From assembly GCA_951804985.1 (NCBI GenBank), contig OX638131.1, forward strand, positions 558,001 to 622,000: DNA of 64,000 nucleotides, given 5' to 3'. Position 1 is the stretch's first letter, and every line of letters begins with the position of its first letter. The DNA comes from Dryomyza anilis (lineage: Eukaryota > Arthropoda > Insecta > Diptera > Dryomyzidae). Below, in pieces: positions 23,061 through 34,239 of this stretch. The notes below the pieces were generated by a model that was given only the letters and a program-made list of their open reading frames with translations, had not been told where the DNA came from and did not search any database. The position numbers and the translations under genes were made by a program.

Positions 23061-24180
23061 TATTATGATGGCTATAATAAATTCAACAAACAACATTTGT
23101 TACCATTTCGACAAAAGTACAGAAGTGTGAGAATAAAGTTACAAAATTTATGATTTTTTAAGTTCATTTAATTGTAATATTTGGTAAGTAATAGACAGAC
23201 TGTTTACGAGGGGTTAGCTACTTGCAGGAAAACTGATGAATTTTATTTCAAATTAAACATTATGTTATATTTTCCCTAAAACATGAATATTATGATAAAA
23301 AATTCAATGTACTAATTTAACAAAAATTTTTAATTTCACAGAAAATCAAGGGAATATTATAATAGGCTGATAATATATCAAAATATATGTCAACAATAAA
23401 ATTCGAAAAAGTGGGAACACAAATTGTGAACATTTTGATTAGCTAAACGTTCTACATTGCATGCAATTTTTCAGCATTTGTATCCCGGGAAACTCTTAGA
23501 AATATAACAAGTCGGGGTTTCGAGAGACCATCTTCGTAAATAGGAAAAAACGTGAATAAGGTTGAAAATCAGAATTTATGAATCGTAAATAATTTGAAAA
23601 AAATGTGTTAGATTTAATCCCAACTAAGAGAAGAAAAAAATATATTGCACATTTTCAAAAACTTAAGATGAGATTAAAATTGAGATCAATTAAAGTTCGA
23701 AATAAAATCGAAGAAATGGATTATAAATACAAATTAAAGAACGAATGACTGTTGAACCCCGTATAGAAAAATATGATTCAATTTGTTCAAAAGAACTGCC
23801 CTGAGCCCTGATTTTTTACTTATATAAAAAAAAAATACTTCGTAAAATATTGAAAATATGTAAAAGTGATATAAAATAAGCCTTACTTGGATTAGCGTTA
23901 ATTAGCGTTCAGAAATTAAAATCTTTAACCATTTTTAAAAACTATGGAATATTGTTCTTTATTTGTGATATAATTTTTTCTTTTACCATGTTTAGTTTGT
24001 AAGTTATGAATAAAAGAAAATGTAAAAATAGTTTCGTTTACACCCTTTAAAATAATTTGCATTGTCTAACAGTTGAAAAACCGGGTATCCACAAAATGTT
24101 ATAGAGAAGGCCCTATTAATTAAATATGTCACAAAGGTTAATGCATAGATTTTTGTTTAAATGAGAAGTAAAATGAAGTA
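23060..24180. other. AT-rich non-coding stretch
   Basis: No ORF, repeat or motif that I can support. Confidence 0.5.
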
Positions 24181-25850
24181 ATATTCTAGTATTCTATTCG
24201 TTTCGATATCATTATGGAATTAAAGCAAAATTCAGGTGCATTCACAGGTTTTGTGACACTTTCTCGTAACGATATCCAGCGATATCCAAATTGAACATAC
24301 ATGTGGGATTTTAATCGGTACGATACATTTGACGAAATCAAATTGATACCATAAAGAATAATAATCAAAGTTCGAGATTGTTTCGAAAATTATTGCGATA
24401 TCGATACCTACACGGAGGGAAATAAAATTCTAAAACTCTAGAAGAATTCGGTTAGAAAGAAAAATAGTAGAATTTGACTAATATCAATAAAATACTACTA
24501 AAATTCAAGAACTTGTCATCTGGATATCAAGAAAGCAAATTACTTAGTTGTCAAAAAAATAAACAAACTTTATTCAACTGGATTTTCAGAAGTTCATTTA
24601 TTGATTATTAAAAACCAAAAAGAACACGCAAAATTGTTGCTGTATTCATCACAAAAAGAACACGCGTTCATGCATTGTTGTTGTTTTCATCGATATTGCT
24701 CTGTCAGTATGTTTTGTTTTGCGAGGTCACCATCTGTTTGTTAGTCTGCCTGTCTGTCTGTTGAAAGTAACTAAGCCATAATTTTCTAGATATTCAGAAT
24801 TTAAGTTCTTAGGTATCAAAAAAGTAACTAAGTACAATTTGTCTGAATTGCAAATTTTTTTTCTTCTTAGGTATCAAAAAACAAACGGCTTGATATACAA
24901 TGTTTGCATGTGTGTTTTTTCACGAACAGAACAACAAAGCACTGCCAGACAAGCAAGCGTCTGTATGAATGCTAAAGATATAAATAGAAAAAACGATTTT
25001 TCCTACGAATATTGGTATGGTTTCAGTTCGTAAACATAAATATGGGTTCAATTTTGCATAAATACCAAGTTGATTTCATTCCATTGTTATCTAAATACAC
25101 TATACAATGCTTATGGGTAACGTGCGGAGGGTTTATACATAACCAACAAAAGAGGCAACAGAAAAGGAGAAAGTGTATAAGGTAAGTAAATGGTTTCAGA
25201 ATAATATACAGAGATTAAATTAAATAATAAAAATAAAATAAACAATTCAATTACATTAAGTATTCAAAGAAGTGATTTACTATATAAAAATGCATAAATT
25301 TAATAAAGTTCTAAATAAACAATAAATAAACTCCACTATATTTTTTTTTTATATTTATGTTAGCTTCGAAAAAATTGCTTTTAGTTACTTTCAACATATG
25401 GCAGACAGACACACGAACAAACAGATGGGGCTGACAGACGGACGAAGTAAAACAAAACATAATAGCGACAAAGCAAGATCGCAAAAACAACAAATATACG
25501 AACACGTGTTCATTACATTTTGGGACGAAAACAACAACAACATTTTTGATACCTAAGAAATTAATAACTGAATTCAAAACTTATTCTACTTAGTTACTTT
25601 TTTGATACTCAAGAAATTAATAACTGAATCCAAGAATAATTCTACTTAGTTACTTTTTTCCATTTCTTGAAATTAGGATTTTTTCGGTTTAGCTGTATAT
25701 CACTCCGCATACTTCTTGATTCCTTCTGGATTTTAGAACTTTTTTCCCTCCGTGTACAACAAATGTTTAAATATCCCGTCTTCTTATAAAATTTGAATGT
25801 ACGAGAAATTTTAAAAATTTCGAATTTCTAAAAAAAAATCATCGCGACCA
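24181..25850 (+). repeat. Older dispersed repeat, split by the 24411-25754 element
   Basis: The left part 24181-24410 (ATTCTATTCGTTTCGATATC to GCGATATCGATACC) and right part 25757-25850 (AAATGTTTAAAT...ACGAGAAATTTTAAAAAT) match, in the same order, a continuous stretch at about 28480-28730. There GATATCGATTAATGTTTAAA is uninterrupted. The 28480 copy therefore serves as an empty-site paralogue. Confidence 0.65.
24411..25754. mobile_element. Long-terminal-inverted-repeat element, TA-flanked (copy A)
   Basis: The ends are CACGGAGGGAAA at 24411, and the same inverted at 25743-25754, with TA on both sides. Similarity of the arms extends inward for several hundred bases. Both contain TTGAAAGTAACTAA, CTGTCTGTCTG-type runs, GTTTTGTTTT and AACACGCGTTC/AACACGTGTTC words in mirrored order. 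The arms thus form a foldback. No transposase ORF is present. TA duplication suggests a Tc1/mariner-type origin. Confidence 0.75.
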
Positions 25851-26650
25851 TCAAAATCATGTATTGGATACTTGAAGTGCTTCGTACATTTTGGAGACAC
25901 ATAAAATAGTAAAATTTCTTCTGCTGCACTTGACGGAGTCGGCAGAAGGGAGTTTATGCAGGATATAGTCAATTTGGGTGACCAACATTATTGTCATAAA
26001 AGTGTTCACCAACATTAAAACATCAACTCATATTAAAAATATGTTCCACCAATTTAATCGGTTCCGTTTTCCAATAAAAGAGTATAAAATTAAATTTAAA
26101 TGCTAAGGTCAACCACTAAAAATGATCTATTGGATGAAAATAATGCATGTGGAGAATTTCTAGGTATGCGAACTGGACCCGAATTGAAATTTCTAAAAAA
26201 TAGCATTTCTAAAAAAATAACAAAATAACATACTTAGTTTAAATAGTTCGGGAGACGTTATTTTAATTAAATTTTAAAAATTGTAGATTTTGATACCAAA
26301 ACACGAACTTTGAGAAGGATGTATTTTTAATACCAGGATTTCGTCGAATATTTTGCATATTGATTTTTTTCACCGAATAGCGTAATATTACGGAATGTTA
26401 ACTTATTCAATTAAAAAAATATATGTATGATTTACAAAATTTTAATCGCTACTCGAAATTTGAATTTTTTCGGATTACACCGTCCGTATTTTGAGCACAT
26501 GACCAAATTGATCCAAATAAACTGGAAAGCACGCGTATTTTATTTTTAGTGTATTTTAAGAATAAATAGGATTTCCACATATGTGCAGCCAAAAGTTGAA
26601 TTTTGTCGTACGGTGTTATCAATCAAAATCCTATTTTGATTTCTTGTGAT
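25851..26650. other. AT-rich non-coding stretch
   Basis: Nothing supported here beyond composition. Confidence 0.5.
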
Positions 26651-26672
26651 TGATTGATTGGATTGTTTAAGT

Positions 26673-27370
26673 TCGTGCGTGCAAATCTCCGTGCGTGCTA
26701 GTTGCTGTCGTGCCCGTGCGTGTCCGTGCCTCCAAAATCAGGCACGGGCCCATTAGAGATTTTTTATAGTTTCTACTCCAATTTAAAAACAAACCCTTCC
26801 AGCTTCAGAAAATATAATATTCGTGGTATTTTAGCCTTTTCTTAAAAATCTGTTGTTTTAGTTTTACTTATGGATTTAAGAGAATAAAATAGTATCAAAC
26901 TTAATTTTTGAATTATTTATTACAGGGACTAAAACCTATTGGAATATCGGTTCCGGTTCGGGTTCGAAGATTTTTTAAATTGTGGTTTCGATTCCGCTTT
27001 CAACCAACACATAAAATGGGTTTCGATTCCGGTTCCATACCAGATTTCCAACCAGAAATAAATATATTTTTCGATTCCGGTTCCCGTTCAACACATTTTT
27101 AATAACGATTCTGGTTCCAAAAATCTAAACGGTTCCGGTATTATTTTTCACGTTTTGCTTGCTTTTTCATGTTTTACCGTGCTTTTTTCGTGTTTTGTCG
27201 TGTTTTGCTTCTTTTACCGTGTTTCTTCGTGTCTTTTAAAATCCCGTGTTTTATCGTGCTTCTCGTGCGTGCCTGTAATTTTACTCGTCGGGATCGTGCT
27301 CGTGCGTGCCACCTATCGGCGTGCCCGTGCGTGTCCGTACCATCAAAAACAGATACGCGCCCATTTCTAG
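26673..27370. repeat. Paired CGTGC-rich cassettes around GGTTCCGG-rich sequence
   Basis: 26673-26760 and 27139-27370 share the stretch CGTGCCCGTGCGTGTCCGT followed by a CCATCAAAAA/CCTCCAAAA and CGCGCCCAT/CGGGCCCAT end. The second cassette also contains many CGTGTTTT words. Between them (26940-27135), ATTCCGGTTCC-type words recur. This looks like terminal or subterminal repeats of one element. No coding function is seen. Confidence 0.5.
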
Positions 27371-27379
27371 TTTAATTAT

Positions 27380-28400
27380 TCCAGAAAAATTCCTCACTCG
27401 AATACAGCGTTATATTTAAAGGCTGTTTATGAACATAATTCCCAGTCCAACTTCCAATTAATTGCCCATTTTCTAAGAATCCAAACACAACCCAACCCAA
27501 TTTGAGCGCAATAGCGACATCAGCATTACGATTAACATCATCGTCATCGTTAACTGAGCTTACACTAAATGTGTAACTAAAAAGTCCTCGTTTGCCTGTC
27601 GTCGTCCTTTTGTCTCAGTCTGTGCGGCTCTGTCTGTGCCAGCTCTGATTGTCTGCGCGCTTTCAGTCTGCCGCTTTTCATGGCGGAATTTTGCAATTCA
27701 TTTGATATTCAGTCGCTTGGAAGCAATTTGGCCGCAGTTATTCCCGTCTGTTGCTGCACTTGATGACAGTGCCACAAAGTGACGCCGCCGCCGACTGTGG
27801 CGTCTGTCGCATCTTGGTTGTGTCGGCGGATCAGTCGTGGTTACCTTTGAAGGATCAACAAATAGCCATCTACAATTTGTGCGACTAAAACTGCACAAAT
27901 TGATATTTAAATTGCACGTCGACGACGAAGGATTCATTAATGAATAACATGCATTCTGTGCACACTGAGTCTCGTTGAGCCTGCGACTTAGTGACCCACG
28001 AAATAAGCGGCAGCAGCAGGTAGAGGAAAAGAAGAAGAGGAAGAGGTCACATGTGGCAGCGACTGGAGTTGATTGCGGCACGCATGGAAAGCAAAGCTGA
28101 CTTTATGAAAACCTAAACAATTTTATGTGGAAATGCATTTCGTAAGAACGACACAAACAACCAGCGGACTCAAATATACGACGTGCACGACGCAGTGTCG
28201 CCAAAGCCGCCGCCATGTTGAACGGAGTTTTCTTCGACTTGAACTGTTTTCATTTTTGTGTGAAACTCAAACGTGCAGCTCATGCAAATGTGCAGCAGCT
28301 ACTCGGAGTTGGTGATGGTTGCATCTGTGAGAGAGTGAAATCCCAGTATGCAGATCGTTTCGGTATCGCAATGAAAAATTTTACAAGATGTGGATGAATT
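27380..28400. other. Unique non-coding island
   Basis: GC-richer, with CATCATCGTCATCG-type runs and GTCTGTCTG-type words near 27600-27660 and an AGAGGAAAAGAAGAAGAGG run near 28021. ORFs on both strands overlap without a recognisable domain. Confidence 0.45.
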
Positions 28401-28479
28401 GGCCCGATACCCTTGTAGAAATTTAACCTATTAAGGTAGACATATCATGTCTAGATCATATTTGTAAAAATATAAATAC

Positions 28480-28800
28480 CCTCGCAGTATAGCATTCGTT
28501 ACGATATCATCACGAGATCAAAGCGAGATCCAGGCAATCGATAATGTGTAGGTAAATATTGATGTGTTCTGTCGGAGTTTCCTCGATACGAATATTTTGG
28601 AAATCGGAACGATATCGGAGAAAAAATGATCAAAGTTCAATATTGCTTCGAAAAATATTACGATATCGATTAATGTTTAAATGTCGTATATTGTAAAGAA
28701 TTAGAAAGAACGAGAAATTTTAAAAATTATAATCGATAAAGCAACGAGATCGAAGTTATACGAGAATATCGAGGGAGCTCTCCTAGCTATTATAATTTAA
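28480..28800 (+). repeat. Uninterrupted copy of the older GATATCGAT repeat
   Basis: It aligns with 24181-24410 plus 25757-25850, sharing ATTCGTTACGATATCAT, ATCAAAGTTC..AT..TTTCGAAAA, ACGATATCGAT and ACGAGAAATTTTAAAAAT. It gives the pre-insertion arrangement of the element at 24411. Confidence 0.6.
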
Positions 28801-28975
28801 AATTATAACATTCATTTCGATATCACACTATATAGGAAACTTTCTTGTATCGATGTCGAGTAACAAATAGGACATACATTGTAGGTAGGTATCGATGAAT
28901 TCTTTCGTTGTTTTTTTTACGTATGAGACATTTTTTTGAAATTAAATCTAAATCGAAAAAGCAGTTTGAGTACGA

Positions 28976-29328
28976 CAAGGAGGGAAAAAAATTCTAAAAT
29001 CCAGAAGGAATCAAGAAGTATACTAGTAGAAAGTAACTAAGTAGAATTATTCTTGAATTCAGTTATTAATTTCCTAGGTATCAAAAAAGGACATAAGTAC
29101 AATAAGTCTTGAATTCAGTTATTAATTTCTTAGGAATCAAAAAAAGTAACAATTAGAATTATTATTGAATTCAGTTATTCATTTCTTAGTTATCAAAAAT
29201 TTTGTGGTTTTCGTCCCAAAATTTAATGAACACGTGTTCGTTCTGTCTGTCGATATGTTGAAAGTAACTAAAAGCAAATATTTCTAACCGAATTCTTCTC
29301 GAGTCTTAGAATTTTATTTCCCTCTGTG
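28976..29328. mobile_element. Short deletion derivative of the CACGGAGGG element (copy B)
   Basis: A 353-bp unit with inverted ends AAGGAGGGAAAAAAATTC and GAATTTTATTTCCCTCTGTG. The inner words AAAGTAACTAAGTAGAATTA, AATTCAGTTATTAATTTC and AACACGTGTTCG are shared with copy A. Three partial direct repeats of the AATTCAGTTATT block occur. The interior of copy A is missing. Confidence 0.7.
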
Positions 29329-29859
29329 GAGAAGGTTACGAAATGGAAAGCGAGAAAGCATCGGGACTGAACTGCTTTTTCGACATAGATTCGAGGTAGA
29401 CATTAAACTATATAAGTTACATAACCAAAATCCTTAAAAATTAGACTTGATATTAAAATGGACTTTGTATTCGTAGCCACTTTGAAAAATATCCGACACA
29501 ACTAAATACAAAAATCTTTGGAAATTATATCATTAATTAAACTGAGTTCGAGATTTTCATCTCGAAACCACTTTCGTGTTATACTGGGATACCTTTGTAT
29601 GTGTTCAGTGCATAATGTGTTCAGGACCCACTGACATCGGTGGCACGTCGTAAACAAATCGCACACATTGTGTGGTAATCATATACGGCAGGTTCTTTTC
29701 TATTTCCGAATAAAAGGAAAAGACAGATAGATAAAAATGTTTTTGTTACAATGGCACATTTTCTCATATTTATTGATAAATCGATAAAAATACTCTGTTT
29801 TAAAATGAAAACATCATCTTTATGTAAAGTAGTGAAATTCATTTCATCCAGAGACAAAG

Positions 29860-30657
29860 AGTTGAACGACGGCCATGTTACAAGATAACTTTAATACGAA
29901 AACTTTTAATGCATTTGTAGTACGTATTGTCAAGTTTGACAATGTTATCAGTTCGACAGTTTTCGAATGTTCACATTCAATGTGAATTTAATGAATGCCA
30001 TTAATGTCTACTATATATTTGTCAATAGAATGTTGTTCTAAGGTTGCTCTGTTAACTGTTTTCAGATTACATTTCAGCAAATTCCACATTAATCGGACAA
30101 TTAAAGTCAACTTAACGATGCGCTTTGTTGTCACTTTGTGATATGGATATCATTAATAGAGCAGGCATCATTTAATTTTAATAGCTGCCACAATATTTCC
30201 GTTTCGTTTCGATAATTCTCAACTTGTTTCCTCCATCACTTTCAATTGCAATTAACAAATCCACTCAAGCCTCGGGCCGGCCCGAGTACAGCTTTCAGTT
30301 GTATTCAATTACAATAAATATTCCTCAATTAGTTAAAATCACAGTCAACCTCTTTCAGTGTTCAGTTTTCAATGTTCAGCATTTCAGCAAAACATTGCAG
30401 ACATCAACGCAAATAGGGCAGCGCATCCCATTTCAAGCGCATTTGCTGATGTCGCTGCATTGACAAATGTCCTCCACAAGGACATCTTCATTTGCTAACA
30501 AACATGACACAAGGATTCAAGGATTCTCTTCACATTTTCTTGTGGATAAATTTTGCAATTTGGATTCGTAACCCAGCAGCTCAGCGTAGTTAGTTGATGT
30601 AATATGAATAAGCTTAGTCACTGACGTCGCATAACAAACAGCCACTGGATGTGGCAG

Positions 30658-30709
<52 letters not shown>

Positions 30710-31080
30710 TACAGTCATATAAACGGATAGACAGACAAGCAGACCGACCGACCGACGACTGACGCAAAAACACTGGGCGCCATTTTGATAAAATGCAAAT
30801 CCAGGATTACGAACAGAACATGCGAGCATTCGTATGCAATTCGTTGACGCAATTGATCCTTGCGCCACATGCACTTGGTCGAAAGGCAGGAAGGAAGGAA
30901 GCACTCGGGAGAAATTCTTCGACAGTGAAAAACATGTTCAAAGCTGGATACGTTTTTTGATTTTTTGCGGATAGTTAACGTTTGTGAACCAATTAATTTG
31001 TGCTAAACTAATTAATTTAATGAGAGCCCTGTGGCAGCAGATGGTGCCAGGACATTAGCCGTTTGAAAGAGCAACACTTT
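29860..31080. other. Unique non-coding island with GACA microsatellite
   Basis: The island contains the CAGA repeat annotated separately and no supported exon. The minus-strand ORF over it is made of LSVC repeats translated from the microsatellite. Confidence 0.45.
30657..30710 (+). repeat. (GACA)n microsatellite
   Basis: About 13 nearly perfect GACA units, followed by interrupted units to about 30740 (ATAGACAGACAAGCAGACCG) and GACCGACCGACC. Confidence 0.95.
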
Positions 31081-31204
31081 TGCCATGATATGGATTTATA
31101 TTGGTTCATAAAAAAGGAACATTAAAAAAGCTACTTTTGTTTTAAAAGGGGATTTAATTTTACTTTCATAAAAAGTATAATCTTTACATATTTCGGTTAT
31201 TCAA

Positions 31205-31325
31205 AAAAAAGCTAAAACGAAAAGAAAAGGATTTCGTAAAAAACAAGTCCGAAATTAAAGTTACAACATTTCTTAAATTAAATAATAATAAAAAGGTGAA
31301 CATCCTTTTACTTTTATTTGTGATT
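31205..31325. mobile_element. Diverged hairpin MITE (relative of 36359-36505)
   Basis: AAAACGAAAAGAAAAGGATT at 31214 and TCCTTTTACTTTTATTTG at 31303 are imperfect inverted arms. The interior GTCCGAAATT matches GTCAGAAATT of the 36359 copy. Confidence 0.5.
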
Positions 31326-31861
31326 ATGTTTGAAATATATCTCCGCAAGGTAAAATTGTCAGATGTACCAAATTATGAAACTATTCGTTTTATGTTATAA
31401 GGCCGTAACCCCATGGGAAAAGGACAACTACAAAATTCTAGTTCCAGAACTAGTATAAAGTGAACAAGAACCAAAATTGCCAGTTCTGGAACTAGTTCAG
31501 AACTATAGTAAAGTGATGCAGAGAACAGTTAGCTGACTCACCGTAATGACCTTGTTAAAATAATCGGTTCCTCTCATAGAAAAGAACTGGTCCTCGTTTT
31601 TATGAAGTAATTCAGTACTAGTTCTGGTACAGTCGCTTTTCCTACGGGAAAGATTAAATAAGGAGTATTTCCCAAAAAAATATTTTCCAAATTTCATTAC
31701 AGTTTACTGAAGTGTAGACATATATGATGGTGTCCTGTGTAAAATATAAATCTAGAACATAATATTGAAATGATCCAAGGAATCGTCCCATAAAATATTA
31801 GCACCCCGAAGCTGACCACCCTGTATATTTATATATAATTTATTGTTAGCAATTTTTTGAA

Positions 31862-32132
31862 TCCCATGTAGGAAATGCCAGGCCTGACGACAGGCTGAAG
31901 ATTCAACCAGCACTGGCAGACCAATGCTTGGTTAATAAACCTTCGCCCAAGACTCAGCCAGAACTGGGAGACCAAAGCCTGGTAAAGTAGTTCAAGCAAG
32001 ACTTAGCCAGAACTAAATGCTGGGATATAGCCAACTTATACTTAAATTTTAAAAAAATCCACTTGGGAATCGAACCCGAATTTCCTTCGTACGAGTCCGA
32101 GACTTTATTCGTTACGCTATCAAGCTCACTTG
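31862..32132 (-). mobile_element. tRNA-headed SINE-like element
   Basis: On the minus strand, a tRNA-like head (32132 to about 32062) has an A-box-like TGATAGCGTAACGA and a consensus B box GGGTTCGATTCCC (32077-32065). It is followed by an A/T-rich linker and then a body made of about two and a half imperfect 49-51-bp repeats (31910-32028, each with CTGG..GAGTCTTG and ACCA.GC.TTGGTCT). Acceptor-stem pairing fails, so it is not a working tRNA gene. The arrangement fits a SINE with a Pol III promoter; its family is unknown to me. Confidence 0.55.
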
Positions 32133-32594
32133 TTTAAGAGCATTTATTCCAAATATTAAACTTTAGAATTTGAAAACGTCTGTCACATCAGAAAAAAATT
32201 GTCTAATTCAAGGAGTATTAAGGAAGGTGAGGAAATTTTGGAGAGCTCAAAAAATTTGAGAAAATTTCTGCCCATGTATGAAATGGCATTTCAATATATA
32301 TTTTTTTATTGTTTACATTTTTGTTATCATATTTTTATATTATTTTTTAATTTGACAAAAAAAAATGTTCTATAAAATTTTTGAAAGTGAACGCCTTTTC
32401 GACTTTAATTCTGTGTGAAAAATAAAGATTCAAACCGAAAAGGCTTGTGAGGACAGGTTACCGTTATCCAATCTATTTAAAATTTTGGTCAAATTAATCT
32501 TTCCGAAAGGGTACCAGTATTAAATTTCAAAAAAATGCGGAACAGTCTAATGTGTTTGTGTATGTCACTTATTCTAAAAATAGCAACATATCTA

Positions 32595-33908
32595 CACCGA
32601 AAAAAATACTGCATTAAAAATAACTAAAAATGTCTTTAAAAATAAATTGTTTTCACTACATTGATGTAGTTGCTTTTGTATGGAAAACAACTACATAAAT
32701 TTACTGTATTTTTATACAAAATGTACCAGAAATAACTGCATTTTGTATTTATTTAAAAGTCGTAAAAAATGTATACATAATACTACATGTGTATTTAATT
32801 CTGCTATATTCTGTATTTATTTAAATGTCATCAAAAATGTAGACAAACTACTACATTTTCCTTTATTTTTACTACATCCTGTACTTTTTAATTGTCAAAA
32901 AAATGTAGACAAATTACTTTTATTTTTACTACATTACTACATTATTTAGTCCAAAATAAAATGTATGTGATTTACTTACATTGATGCGTTGCTTTTGTAT
33001 GGAAACAACTACATTAATTTACTGTATTTTTTATACTTAATTGTACTACATATATATCGGAAAGACCTGCATTTTCTATTTATTTAGACATCGTAAAAAA
33101 TGTAAACATATCACATATTACTACATTCTGTATTTATTTAAATAAACGTCAAAAAATGTACACAAATTACTACATATATATTGATTTTTAGTAAATTCTG
33201 TATTTATTTAAACGTAATGAGAAATGTAGGAAAATTACTACTTCTGCTTTTTTTAATACATTATGTATTTATTTAACGACTATGAAATAATTATTACTAT
33301 TGAATTTTTTTTTTAATATATTCTGTAATTATTTATATAAAAATAATATAGAAACAAAATTTAAATGACAAAAATTATTCAATAAAATAATTTAAAATAC
33401 ATGCGTCATTTGAAATATACCTCTTTGCATTAATATTCAAAAATTTATTGCTGCGGGAGGATATTCCAAATTAAAAACATAAATTAAAAAATTAAGTTTA
33501 TATTTTTGTATACAGGGAAGTTTATAATAAAATAATTTATAGAAGAAAAATAATTTATAGAAGAATTTATAATAATATCTAATTTGTTATCATTTTCTGA
33601 CAAACATTTTGGCTCTTCTGTTTTAATAAAAAAAATAGATTTTCAAATATTAAACTATAATACACAAAATAATCGCATAATACATTTTATGTATTGTGTA
33701 GTACACTAATTTCAAAAATAAAAACTACAGAAACCAAATACATACTACATATTCTGCAATATGTAGAAAACGAATTTTAATACATTTTGTAGTAAAATCC
33801 ATTCAAATAAATACAAATTATTTAAAAACGAAGAAAATGTATTAGAACTGCATTTTTTAAAATGAAGACATAAATGTAGTATAATTAACAACAGTAATTT
33901 TTTCGGTG
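32595..33908. mobile_element. CACCGAAAAA-ended element made of TACATT..GTATTTATTT modules
   Basis: The terminal inverted repeats CACCGAAAAAAATACTG and, inverted, CAGTAATTTTTTCGGTG are flanked by TA on both sides (32593-32594, 33909-33910). The interior repeats a roughly 110-bp theme: ACTACATTCTGTATTTATTT followed by an A/T stretch with GTCAAAAAATGTA. There is no coding sequence. A related copy lies at 49223-50100. Confidence 0.75.
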
Positions 33909-34239
33909 TATCAATCATTCCGAAAAAGAGATTTAGAATTCCATGCAGATGTTTTCGAGATATCGAAGAATATTTTTGATATATTTTCTGACCACAAAAG
34001 ATGTATTTGAAAATAAGTTCCAAATAATAGGGAATCTCCAAAATGTCACCATAGAAAATTTATATATTTAATTTTTAAATTTAGTTGGTCTTGCGGGAAT
34101 AGCGGATACTAGTATTATCATTACTTGATTATCATCGAAGAAGAACACAAAATAAAAATATAATTCAAATTATGTAAAAGAGTCACGATGTTAAAACTAC
34201 AGAGAAACCCCTCTAAAATTACCCAATTATTTAGGAGCG

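Noticed and set aside
27155..27375. Two overlapping phenylalanine/cysteine-rich ORFs
   Set aside because: They translate the CGTGTTTT repeat in two frames; the repeat explains them fully.
30614..30904. Minus-strand ORF with LSVC repeats
   Set aside because: It is the GACA microsatellite in translation.
32062..32132. A functional tRNA gene on the minus strand
   Set aside because: The B box is good, but the acceptor and D-arm pairing fail and there is no clear anticodon arm.
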